6,973 nt of DNA from Paraprevotella sp. (GCA_017630975.1 JAGBUF010000303.1:1-6973), one strand, 5' to 3'; positions 1 through 6,635 are shown, counted from the stretch's first letter. Notes: generated by a model not told the origin, from the letters alone. A program made the numbers and translations.

Positions 1-273
1 ATGGATGTATTCCTTTTGTGCGACAGTGATACCTTTGTTGCGTGCTTCGCCCAGTCCGGTATGTTCCTGACGATGATAGATGATGCGATTACAGTTTTTC
101 TGTCGTACCACTTCACCTGCGATGCTGTTGGGCGTTCCATCGTCAATGACATGTGCTTCCCAATCCAGTCCTAAGGTATCCAACTGTATCAATGATTCAA
201 GGCATCTGTTGAGAAGCGCCCCGTCTACCTCATAATAAGGAATAATAAAACTGATGGAAGTTTTTTGTATCAT
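1..273 (-). CDS. Family 2 glycosyltransferase, N-terminal fragment (runs off the left edge)
   Basis: The first 91 residues of a GT-A fold, family 2 glycosyltransferase are visible; the gene continues beyond base 1. The N-terminus SISFIIPYYEVDGALLNRCL (residues 6-25) is the first beta-strand and helix of the nucleotide-sugar binding fold. DDGTPNS follows (44-50), with the acidic pair that contacts the nucleotide. GLGEARNKGI (73-82) is the usual element just before the metal-binding DxD, which would lie immediately past the window edge. The start ATG (271-273) overlaps the TGA of the upstream glycosyltransferase (270-272) as ATGA, so the two are probably translationally coupled. By family, it would transfer a sugar from a nucleotide donor to a lipid-linked glycan at the cytoplasmic face of the inner membrane. 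Donor and linkage cannot be read from this fragment. The DxD itself, the acceptor half and any membrane anchor are outside the window. Confidence 0.9.
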   Translation of the reverse strand, partial: MIQKTSISFIIPYYEVDGALLNRCLESLIQLDTLGLDWEAHVIDDGTPNSIAGEVVRQKNCNRIIYHRQEHTGLGEARNKGITVAQKEYIH

Positions 274-1208
274 CGTTTCAATATTTTACGGGTTCGTGCC
301 ATCAGCTGACAATATCTCTTGCCACAAATGGCTTTGAGGATGGCTTTGATGCGGTATTTTGTGGGGCGTTGTGTGAGCAGTGCCCTTTTAAGGGGTATGT
401 TTCTGTTAGGGATGCAGATGTCACCACCCATTTGTGCCAAAACGATTTGCGGATTGCACAAATGTAGGTACATCTCGTCCAGTTCTGTTTCGGTCAGTCC
501 TTGTAGTTGTTTTGACGCATTGTAGAGTTGTAAGTTGGCTTGTAACAGTTCGGAGATGCTTTGTAGAGTAACGCTGTTGGAGATAGAACCCTTACGGTTG
601 CAGTAGTAGTACAGTCCTTTGTTTGAACGCATGATGTTTCTGCTTCTCTCCATTACACGTGGAATGGTGAACATGTCCTCGAATAGTCTGCGTTCGGGGA
701 AGCGTATGTCGTTCCACAATTCACGTTTGAAGATTTTGTTGCAGGCATAGCTATGTAGATAGCCTTTTTGTTTGATCCATTCCGTATAGTTGACTATCTC
801 GCCTTTGCCCGGTTTGTAGAGTTCTGCATTTACGGCACCGTGATAAATGCGGATGGGGTATTCCAGCACATCTATTTCCTTATTCTTACTCAAAAGGGCA
901 AGATGATCTTTCAAGGTATTGGGTGCGATATAGTCGTCGGAATCAATAAAGGTGATGTATTCACCGGTGGCTTGTCGTATGCCTTCGTTTCTCGCTCCGC
1001 TCAGTCCTAAGTTCTTTCCGCAGTGTGTCACTTTAAAGTGGGGGTCGCGCTTTGCCCAGCGGTCGCAGATTCCTCCGCATCTGTCTGGTGAACAGTCATC
1101 AATCAGTAACACTTCATATTCGTCCAGTTGCTGTTTGCGAATGCTGTGCAAACAATAGTCAAGGTATTTCTCGACGTTGTAAACTGGTACAATAATACTT
1201 ATGTTCAT
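270..1208 (-). CDS. Family 2 glycosyltransferase (GT-A fold), complete
   Basis: This is a 312-residue GT2 enzyme of usual length for a polysaccharide locus. In order: SIIVPVYNVEKYL (4-16) is the opening strand and helix; DDCSPD (37-42) carries the nucleotide-binding aspartates; GLSGARNEGI (68-77) is the family signature; FIDSDD (87-92) contains the metal-binding DxD; and an Glu-Asp pair in RRLFEDMF (173-180) is a good candidate for the catalytic-base region. The C-terminal 100 residues are basic and poorly conserved, with no obvious membrane segment, so the protein is probably peripheral to the inner membrane. By family, it should add one sugar to an undecaprenyl-linked repeat unit; the sugar is unknown. 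It lies second in a leftward operon, 17 nt after the TAA that would end the full-length GT4-like gene, or 119 nt after that gene's premature TAG. It overlaps the next GT2 by 4 nt. There is no Shine-Dalgarno sequence before the ATG, as is common in Bacteroidota. Confidence 0.95.
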   Translation of the reverse strand: MNISIIVPVYNVEKYLDYCLHSIRKQQLDEYEVLLIDDCSPDRCGGICDRWAKRDPHFKVTHCGKNLGLSGARNEGIRQATGEYITFIDSDDYIAPNTLKDHLALLSKNKEIDVLEYPIRIYHGAVNAELYKPGKGEIVNYTEWIKQKGYLHSYACNKIFKRELWNDIRFPERRLFEDMFTIPRVMERSRNIMRSNKGLYYYCNRKGSISNSVTLQSISELLQANLQLYNASKQLQGLTETELDEMYLHLCNPQIVLAQMGGDICIPNRNIPLKRALLTQRPTKYRIKAILKAICGKRYCQLMARTRKILKR

Positions 1209-1225
1209 AATTGAAAGACAATGGT

Positions 1226-1330
1226 TTATTTGGTTTTATTGTTCCAAAACTCCAGATATTGTTGCGCCACTTTGATCTGGTCGTGGTGACGTTCTATGTA
1301 TTGGATACTTTCAGCGGTAAGTTGTGTCTA
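1226..1330 (-). pseudogene. Detached C-terminal part of the GT4-like gene, beyond the premature TAG
   Basis: After the TAG at 1328-1330 the same frame stays open for 33 codons and ends in TAA at 1226-1228. The residues include ERHHDQIKVAQQYLEFW, very like the closing helix of GT4 enzymes, which packs back against the N-terminal domain. With this segment the protein would be 366 amino acids plus whatever residue stood at the TAG, a normal size for the family. The resulting gap of 17 nt to the next glycosyltransferase is also normal for this operon. There is no frameshift or second stop within the segment, so the lesion looks recent. It could equally be a base-call error or a readthrough site. 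No start codon of its own suggests separate translation. Confidence 0.8.
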
Positions 1331-2329
1331 TAAGTTGGGGTTAAGGATGATTTTCTCCAATTCCTTATACACACTTTCAGCATTGGGCTGCACGTTGATA
1401 ATGGGTCGCAATTCTTTTTCATTGAGGATAGCATAATTCTCCTCCTCTCCACCGCTGACAACGACAATGCCTTTAGCCATCGCCAAGAGTGCATTCATGG
1501 CCGGTGTGTAGGAGTAAATCTGGTCGAGCAATACATCCGAACCGTCCATCATTCGGCAATATTCAGCATAGGGGACATTTTCAGCCTTAACCACTTCCAA
1601 TCGTTGTGGGTATCGCTCTGCCAATTGCATCAAGCAGTCATACAAAATATCTGTTCCTTTGTATGCATTTCGGGTACGTTGCACACCGATAAAGAACTTG
1701 ATACGTTCTGATGCTGTGCGTTGACGTGGGGTGATGCTCTTGATGTTAATAGGGAATGGGATGAATTGTGTTTTGTCAGGGAATACTGGCCGATAGCAGG
1801 TGTCATATTCATAGAGTCCGCTGACGATACCATCACAATCCTTGGCAATGTAACGGTTGAGTTTTCCTTTCTCGCCCTTGATCCATTCAGTAATGAAACG
1901 CTCATTGTCTTTGTTGACACGGATTTTATTGCCAATGTTAAAATCGGAATATCTGAATGTTTTGCCGTCTAATCCTGTCTTGACCCAATAATAATCCATT
2001 CCGAAAGCACCAAGGAATACTTTCTTGTTGTCCTGTCGCAAACGTTGATATATGGAATACAGACGTTCAGCCTTTAGTTCAAGGAAGACGGGGTTGATGA
2101 GTTGTACAATATCATATCCTTTCAGTTTGGGCAATGTACGTGCCAATCGGAGCATGAAGTCTATGGTGTCAATTTTTCCGGTGGACTTACGGTGAAGGGA
2201 GATGTCGCGCGGATAGTTTTTCCACCCATCACCGTCGGAAACTACAGTGACTTCGTGTCCTAATGCGCGCAAACCTTCTGCCAAAGTCCAATGCACATTG
2301 CTATATTCACCTAATAGGAGGATTTTCAT
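1328..2329 (-). CDS. GT4-like glycosyltransferase (GT-B fold), C-terminus cut by an in-frame TAG
   Basis: A cytoplasmic glycosyltransferase of GT-B fold, 333 residues to the first stop. MKILLLGEYSNVHWTLAEGL (1-20) is the first Rossmann strand with the helix typical of family 4 and related enzymes. GYDIVQLINP (71-80) is the strand near the domain core, and IPFPINI (190-196) is the linker into the donor-binding half. GVQRTRNAYKGTDIL (215-229) corresponds to the phosphate-binding K/R region. The stretch 264-299 (SDVLLDQIY..., ALLAMAKG, VVSGGEEEN) occupies the position of the usual donor-binding E-x7-E loop. I prefer the ATG at 2327-2329 to the in-frame TTG at 2342-2344, because the former begins the fold cleanly and the TTG lies inside the apparent -7 promoter box. 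It is the first gene of the leftward operon, divergent from the flippase. The frame continues past the TAG with a plausible missing C-terminal helix, described separately. Activity of the shortened protein is uncertain. Confidence 0.85.
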   Translation of the reverse strand: MKILLLGEYSNVHWTLAEGLRALGHEVTVVSDGDGWKNYPRDISLHRKSTGKIDTIDFMLRLARTLPKLKGYDIVQLINPVFLELKAERLYSIYQRLRQDNKKVFLGAFGMDYYWVKTGLDGKTFRYSDFNIGNKIRVNKDNERFITEWIKGEKGKLNRYIAKDCDGIVSGLYEYDTCYRPVFPDKTQFIPFPINIKSITPRQRTASERIKFFIGVQRTRNAYKGTDILYDCLMQLAERYPQRLEVVKAENVPYAEYCRMMDGSDVLLDQIYSYTPAMNALLAMAKGIVVVSGGEEENYAILNEKELRPIINVQPNAESVYKELEKIILNPNL

Positions 2330-2341
2330 GATATTTTTATA

Positions 2342-2349
2342 CAAAGGTA
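2342..2349 (-). promoter_or_regulatory. Bacteroidota -7 promoter element for the leftward glycosyltransferase operon
   Basis: On the minus strand this reads TACCTTTG, a full match to the Bacteroidota sigma factor (ABfA) -7 consensus TAnnTTTG. It ends 12 nt before the preferred ATG at 2329, so the predicted leader is only about 6-9 nt. No good -33 TTTG is seen 19-21 nt upstream. This placement argues against the alternative TTG start at 2344, which sits within the box. Confidence 0.55.
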
Positions 2350-2370
2350 AATAAAATTAATGAAAAGGTG

Positions 2371-2378
2371 TATCTTTG
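2371..2378 (+). promoter_or_regulatory. Bacteroidota -7 promoter element for the flippase operon
   Basis: TATCTTTG matches TAnnTTTG fully and lies 11 nt before the ATG at 2390. An earlier in-frame ATG at 2360 lies upstream of this box and would not be on a transcript started here, which decides the flippase start in favour of 2390. The predicted leader is short, about 6-8 nt. The -33 position has no clear TTTG. Confidence 0.55.
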
Positions 2379-2389
2379 TGAATTATATT

Positions 2390-3955
2390 ATGAATGTAAC
2401 ACATAAAATAGATAGTTTGGAAACGGAGCAGTCAAATAACGTCAGGAAGAAAGACGCCACTTATAAGCATATCATTAAGTATACTGGTTTTTTCGGTGGG
2501 ATTCAATTACTGACTATTTTGGTGTCAGTCATTCGTAATAAGTTGGCTGTGATGTTGCTCAGTAAGGCGGGTATTGGATTGACGGCGCTGTACAATAACA
2601 TGACCGGATTCTTGTCCAGTACATCCAATATGGGTGTTTCATTCAGCTCCATTAAGCATATTTCCGAGGTGTTTGAAGAGGGGGATGAGCAACTTGTCGC
2701 ACATCATGTGGAAGTGGTGAGGACATGGAGTGTATGGACAGCTCTATTGGGCATATTGCTTACGGTCTTGTTTTCACCAATAATCAGTTGGTTTGCCTTT
2801 GATGACTTTAATCACATTGTTCCCATTTGTTGTCTTTCGCCCATAGTGGCATTCATGGCTGTGACCGGTGGAGAACTGGCTATTCTCAAAGCGGTGCGCC
2901 GATTGCATAGGGTGGCATTGATTTCCATTATGGGAGCTTTGTTTACTTTATTGTTGACTATTCCATTCTATTATTTTTTAGGCATCAATGGTATTATTCC
3001 TGCTTTGAATATCAGTACTTTGGCTGTAATGGCAGTTCATCTCTCTTTTTCATTGCCTATTTTCCCTTGGCATGTGTCATTGTTAAGTCGTAAACATTTC
3101 CAATCCGGATGGTCCTTGATACGTCTTGGGATTCCTTATATCATGGCTGGAATTATCAACACCTTATCTGTGATGGGAATTACTTTTTTCATCAATAGGG
3201 TGGGTTCTATCAATGACGTGGGATTGTACAGCATGGGATTCACGTTGGTAATCACTTATGCAGGTATTGTCTTTACTGCTGTGGATACAGATTATTTTCC
3301 GAGGTTGTCGGCTTTGCAAAATGACAGAGAACGAATGTGTTTGACTATCAACAGGCAGGTCAAGGTATGTGTTTTGTTGATGGCACCATTCTTGGTTTTG
3401 TTTATCCTGTGTATGCCTTTGGTGATTCGTTTGCTCTATACGGAGGAGTTCCTGCCGATTACAGGTATGGCAGTGTGTGCATCCATCCACATGTTTTTCA
3501 AGGCAATGACGTTACCGGTGGCTTATACTGCCTTGGCAAAAGCCGATTCGCTTGTCTATCTGCTGATGGAGGTGGTGTATGATATCGTACTGGTTGTATT
3601 GGTCGTATTGGGTTATCTGCTGTGGGGTATATTGGGGACAGGTATAGCGTTGGCTTTAGCCGGAATTTTTGATTATTTCTTGATTCATATTGTTTACGGA
3701 CGTAGATATGGTTACAGACCTGAAAGCTCTGCTTTACCATTCTTTGTATCACAATTCATGTGTGTGTTGTTGGCTTTGTGTCTTGGATTGCAAGACGAAT
3801 GGTTGAGCAAGTTGGTCTTCGGTTTACCGTTAACTATTGTTAGTGTGTGGCTCTCATTGCGTGTTCTTCAGAAAGAAATGCTCATGTCAGGATGCAGATG
3901 GGAGAATTTACTGAATAAATGTTCCTATTTTCGGAAAAAAGATAAACATAAATAG
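2390..3955 (+). CDS. Wzx-type oligosaccharide flippase (MOP superfamily, polysaccharide transporter family)
   Basis: An integral inner-membrane protein of 521 residues, usual for a Wzx/O-antigen translocase. By family it moves undecaprenyl-diphosphate-linked repeat units from the cytoplasmic to the periplasmic face. After a charged, soluble N-tail (1-30), hydrophobic segments are visible at about 34-54, 66-85, 115-135, 145-163, 176-196, 203-223, 249-268, 279-297, 327-349, 359-380, 391-411, 413-434, 452-467 and 476-492, i.e. 12 to 14 helices, with a basic cytoplasmic tail (FRKKDKHK). The N-terminal part (FFGGIQLLTILVSVIRNKL at 34-52, then ALYNNMTGFLSSTSNMGV at 66-83) resembles WzxE-like translocases, in which an aligned block of polar residues lines the first helices. 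The ATG at 2390 is chosen over 2360 because a -7 promoter box lies between them. The aldo/keto reductase starts 6 nt downstream in the same operon, and glycosyltransferase genes diverge upstream, which fits repeat-unit export. Substrate specificity cannot be inferred. Confidence 0.9.
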   Translation: MNVTHKIDSLETEQSNNVRKKDATYKHIIKYTGFFGGIQLLTILVSVIRNKLAVMLLSKAGIGLTALYNNMTGFLSSTSNMGVSFSSIKHISEVFEEGDEQLVAHHVEVVRTWSVWTALLGILLTVLFSPIISWFAFDDFNHIVPICCLSPIVAFMAVTGGELAILKAVRRLHRVALISIMGALFTLLLTIPFYYFLGINGIIPALNISTLAVMAVHLSFSLPIFPWHVSLLSRKHFQSGWSLIRLGIPYIMAGIINTLSVMGITFFINRVGSINDVGLYSMGFTLVITYAGIVFTAVDTDYFPRLSALQNDRERMCLTINRQVKVCVLLMAPFLVLFILCMPLVIRLLYTEEFLPITGMAVCASIHMFFKAMTLPVAYTALAKADSLVYLLMEVVYDIVLVVLVVLGYLLWGILGTGIALALAGIFDYFLIHIVYGRRYGYRPESSALPFFVSQFMCVLLALCLGLQDEWLSKLVFGLPLTIVSVWLSLRVLQKEMLMSGCRWENLLNKCSYFRKKDKHK

Positions 3956-3961
3956 TTTGTT

Positions 3962-4960
3962 ATGATAGAGCCTCTTTATTCTCCGGATATACGACGTTAT
4001 GAAAACGGCATGCGTTACCGTCGATGCGGTAATAGTGGTGTGTTATTACCAGAAATCTCATTGGGATTATGGCATAATTTTGGAGGGGCAGACTCATTGT
4101 CCAATTCCTTTGCTATGGCACATTGTGCATTTGATCATGGCATTACTCATTTTGATTTGGCAAATAATTATGGACCTCCGTATGGAAGTGCTGAAGAGAC
4201 TTTTGGTTGTATCATGCAGAAGTCTTTCAAACCATATCGCGATGAGTTGTTCATTTCTACGAAGGCAGGTCATGACATGTGGCCCGGCCCTTATGGGAAT
4301 TGGGGTAGCAGAAAATCACTTATGGCAAGTCTGAATCAGAGTCTGAAAAGAATGAATCTGGATTATGTGGATGTATTCTATTCACATCGCTATGATCCTG
4401 AAACACCGTTGGAGGAAACGATGCAGGCGTTGGTCGACATTGTCCGTCAAGGTAAGGCTTTGTATGTCGGTTTGTCTAAGTATCCAGTAGACGTTGCAGA
4501 GCAAGCCTATCGTTATCTTGCAGAGCATGACGTTCCTTGTTTGGTGTTCCAAGCACGATATAACTTATTTGAACGCCAACCGGAAAAAACATCTTTGTTA
4601 TTAGCGAAACAACACGGAGTTGGGTTTGTGGCTTTTTCGCCTTTAGCTCAGGGGTTGCTGACCAATCGATATTTGAACGGAATCCCCAATGGTTCGCGTA
4701 TGGCACAAGGCCGATTCTTGAAACAAGAAGTGTTGACTGATGTTGTACTCAATAAAATCAAACATTTGAATGATTTGGCAAGTCAGCGTGGACAGACGTT
4801 GGCAGACATGGCATTGGCCTGGTTGCTGAAAGATGAAGCGGTGACATCTGTAATTATCGGTGCCAGTTCGGTAAACCAATTGAAGACCAATTTGAAAGCA
4901 TTACAACAACCTTGCTTTGCAGATGAAGAATTGTTGCGTATAGACGAAATTTGCAAATAG
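3962..4960 (+). CDS. Aldo/keto reductase, YghZ-like (L-glyceraldehyde 3-phosphate reductase family)
   Basis: A 332-residue NADPH-dependent (beta/alpha)8-barrel oxidoreductase. The catalytic tetrad is visible: Asp65 and Tyr70 in FDLANNYG (64-71), Lys101 in STKAG (99-103) and His142 in FYSHRYD (139-145). Cofactor-binding features include FSPLAQGLL (225-233) and the IIGASSVNQLKTN block (298-310), whose small residues and Asn normally hold the 2'-phosphate and adenine. The protein follows E. coli YghZ closely in NNYGPPYGSAEE, STKAGHDMWPGPYG and PLAQGLLTNRYLNGIP (comparison from memory). YghZ reduces L-glyceraldehyde 3-phosphate and other aldehydes. The N-terminus before MRYRRCG is of the same length as in YghZ, supporting the first ATG; the C-terminus is about a dozen residues shorter than in E. 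coli, with no sign of readthrough homology after TAG. It sits 6 nt after the flippase and so is co-transcribed with it. Whether it serves the sugar pathway or general aldehyde removal is unknown. Confidence 0.93.
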   Translation: MIEPLYSPDIRRYENGMRYRRCGNSGVLLPEISLGLWHNFGGADSLSNSFAMAHCAFDHGITHFDLANNYGPPYGSAEETFGCIMQKSFKPYRDELFISTKAGHDMWPGPYGNWGSRKSLMASLNQSLKRMNLDYVDVFYSHRYDPETPLEETMQALVDIVRQGKALYVGLSKYPVDVAEQAYRYLAEHDVPCLVFQARYNLFERQPEKTSLLLAKQHGVGFVAFSPLAQGLLTNRYLNGIPNGSRMAQGRFLKQEVLTDVVLNKIKHLNDLASQRGQTLADMALAWLLKDEAVTSVIIGASSVNQLKTNLKALQQPCFADEELLRIDEICK

Positions 4961-4971
4961 AATAAAATCCA

Positions 4972-6609
4972 TCAGAATGGGGCAGGCGATTCCAAACGGA
5001 GTTGTCTGCCTGTTTTTGTATGTCGGAACTCTATGGAGGTGGCATGGAGGTAAAGGCGCTTGTCGGGTTGTCCGTACAGATTATCTCCTACGATGGGGGC
5101 ATTGAGTCCTTGTTGATGGGCGCAGTGTACGCGTAACTGGTGTGTGCGTCCGGTGATAGGATACAAAGAAAGACGGGTGTGGCGTTTATCTCGCGAGATG
5201 ACTTCGTAGCGTGTGACAGCCGGTTTGCCGTATTCTTCACTGACCATCTGTCGCGGTCGGTCGTCCGGGTTCGGACACATGGGGAGTTGTATAATACCTG
5301 TGTCAGCAGTAACTGTGCCGATGACGATGGCAGTGTATCTTTTTTTGACTTTCCGAGTTTCAAAAGCACTTTGCAGTAAGCGATGTGTTTCCTTATCCTT
5401 CGCAATTATCAAGATACCTGATGTGTCCATATCCAGTCGGTGCACCAATAGCGGTCCGTCGGCTATGGGGTAGTTTTCTTTAGCCCAACTCCATACCGAT
5501 GGCGCATTATCCTTACCCGGAACGGATAACATTCCTGCAGGTTTATCCACTGCAATGATACAGTCATCCTCGTAAATGACTCTCGGCGTATTTCCCTCAT
5601 TTTTGATACATTCCTGAATGTTCGGTTCTACATCCAATCCTTGCAACATGAAATTCAATATCGGTTCACACTTCGTTTTGCAAGAAGGGTAATAGTAGCC
5701 ATGTCGGCGTACTTCCTTTTGCGGAGACTTTCCCCACCAGAATTCTGCCATTGTCAGAGGACGCCAGCCATGAAGGAAGGCATATTGCAATAGCTTAGGG
5801 GCTGCACATTCTCCCGTTCCCGAGGGCGGAAAAGGGCGGTCTGCATCCTTGAAAATTTCTATGAGGTCTTTTGTCTCTCCTTTGGCGTTGCGTATGACAA
5901 ATTGTCGAAACAGCCAATGTTGTAATGCTGCAGAGCGCTGTTTCCTTTCATTTTCCAGTATTTCTATTTGTTCGTTGAAACGCTGAAGATTGATTTGAGC
6001 TTGTGCGGTAATACTATCCCAATGGCGAATCAGTCGTTTGTGTTCTGCTTTGAGGTGTTGACTCTCTCTTAATAACGATTCTGTTGTTGCTGATGAAATA
6101 TTTTTATTTTGTCGTTGGGTATCACGCTTTTCCTTTGCAGCTTTCATCATGTTGCGATGTTCTTCCAACGCTTTTTCTCTCTGTTGAGCAATCTCGGATA
6201 TCTGCTTTTGTAATAGTAGCTTTTCTTCGCTTTCAAGCAACTCCTTGATTTTACGATTGATGTCTGAAATGGCACGTTCTTCTTTCTTGAAATAACCGTC
6301 AGGTTGTAGCATGTCGTACACTGCCGGTACGAAATAAGGGTGGTTATTCTTTCCATTCAGAATCCCCGAATAGGCTGCAAAAAATGCATACTGCCCGTCT
6401 TTTTCTGCGATGAGAACTCCGAACATCTTGCCTTCTTCCAGTTCTTCATGCCATTCCGGTCGGCTCATGATGTAGTTTTGCACTTCTTGAGCTGCCTTTA
6501 CGGCTAATGGATGAGGCTGGTAGTGAAAAGGGCAATTGAATCTCTTCGGCAGTTCGTCATAGGGCGGCCGGGATTCAAAAAGGTGTATGGTGTTCGGTTC
6601 GGAATACAT
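4972..6609 (-). CDS. RluA-family RNA pseudouridine synthase with long N-terminal accessory region
   Basis: A 545-residue protein whose C-terminal third is an RluA-type pseudouridine synthase, converting specific uridines in structured RNA (rRNA or tRNA) in the cytoplasm. Motif I is YEDDCIIAVDKPAGMLSVPG (346-365). The catalytic motif is HRLDMDTSGILI (390-401), with Asp393 as the nucleophile. KKRYTAIV (422-429) forms the core, and TGRTHQLRVH (486-495) is the last conserved motif. The N-terminal 340 residues are unlike RluA of E. coli. They comprise a compact segment (1-105, with KMFGVLIAEKDGQYAFFAAYSG), a highly charged coiled-coil-like helix (about 108-230), and a conserved-looking block with GTGECAAPKLLQYAF (264-278), EFWWGKSP (289-296) and YPSCKTKC (307-314). 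I recall similar long-form proteins in Vibrio and Bacteroides. It is convergent with the reductase, with 11 nt between stop codons, and has its own -7 box upstream. The RNA target is not evident, so no symbol is given. Confidence 0.92.
   Translation of the reverse strand: MYSEPNTIHLFESRPPYDELPKRFNCPFHYQPHPLAVKAAQEVQNYIMSRPEWHEELEEGKMFGVLIAEKDGQYAFFAAYSGILNGKNNHPYFVPAVYDMLQPDGYFKKEERAISDINRKIKELLESEEKLLLQKQISEIAQQREKALEEHRNMMKAAKEKRDTQRQNKNISSATTESLLRESQHLKAEHKRLIRHWDSITAQAQINLQRFNEQIEILENERKQRSAALQHWLFRQFVIRNAKGETKDLIEIFKDADRPFPPSGTGECAAPKLLQYAFLHGWRPLTMAEFWWGKSPQKEVRRHGYYYPSCKTKCEPILNFMLQGLDVEPNIQECIKNEGNTPRVIYEDDCIIAVDKPAGMLSVPGKDNAPSVWSWAKENYPIADGPLLVHRLDMDTSGILIIAKDKETHRLLQSAFETRKVKKRYTAIVIGTVTADTGIIQLPMCPNPDDRPRQMVSEEYGKPAVTRYEVISRDKRHTRLSLYPITGRTHQLRVHCAHQQGLNAPIVGDNLYGQPDKRLYLHATSIEFRHTKTGRQLRLESPAPF
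4981..5018 (+). terminator. Intrinsic terminator of the flippase-reductase operon, inside the opposing coding sequence
   Basis: Bases 4981-4993 pair with 4998-5010 as an uninterrupted 13-bp stem (10 Watson-Crick pairs and 3 G-U pairs) closed by the loop AAAC, followed by TGTTTTTG. It begins 20 nt after the reductase stop codon. It lies within the codons for about residues 531-543 of the minus-strand pseudouridine synthase. In the opposite transcript the three G-U pairs become C-A mismatches and no U-tract follows, so the structure works in the plus direction only. Confidence 0.85.
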
Positions 6610-6627
6610 ATTCGCTATTCTACCTTA

Positions 6628-6635
6628 CAAAGGTA
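6628..6635 (-). promoter_or_regulatory. Bacteroidota -7 promoter element for the pseudouridine synthase gene
   Basis: The minus strand reads TACCTTTG, a full match to TAnnTTTG, 18 nt before the ATG at 6609. The ten bases ACAAAGGTAA at 6627-6636 are the same as those at 2341-2350 upstream of the GT4-like gene, supporting both as promoter cores. A predicted leader of about 12-15 nt carries no Shine-Dalgarno sequence. No clear -33 TTTG is seen. Confidence 0.55.

Larger units (their letters stand above)
2341..2379. promoter_or_regulatory. Divergent promoter region, imperfect inverted repeat of two -7 boxes
   Basis: ACAAAGGTA at 2341-2349 and TATCTTTGT at 2371-2379 are inverted copies matching at 8 of 9 positions, separated by 21 nt of A/T-rich sequence. 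Each arm contains a TAnnTTTG box pointing outward, one for the leftward glycosyltransferase operon and one for the rightward flippase operon. The -33 region of each promoter would fall roughly on the -7 box of the other, so the two polymerase footprints should overlap. No convincing TTTG is present at either -33 position. Confidence 0.6.

Noticed and set aside
1294..1494. A 66-codon minus-strand frame over the end of the GT4-like gene
   Set aside because: It could suggest a frameshift repair of the truncated gene, but the residues are not like a GT4 C-terminus. The matching tail is in the original frame after the TAG, so no frameshift is needed.
1721..1972. Open frame of 83 codons on the plus strand inside the GT4-like gene
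   Set aside because: It is antisense to a clearly recognisable glycosyltransferase, has no family features and no promoter box. The same holds for the other antisense frames over the GT2 (319-525, 768-1010, 952-1158) and the pseudouridine synthase (5140-5473).
409..3901. Shared word GGATGCAGATG near 411 and near 3891
   Set aside because: An isolated 11-base match in different genes and coding contexts, with no flanking similarity or mobile-element structure.
4949..4958. Perfect palindrome ATTTGCAAAT at the end of the reductase gene
   Set aside because: It has no loop or U-tract, is short and A/T-rich, and lies in the last codons of the gene. Chance is the best explanation; it does not serve as a terminator for the minus-strand gene.
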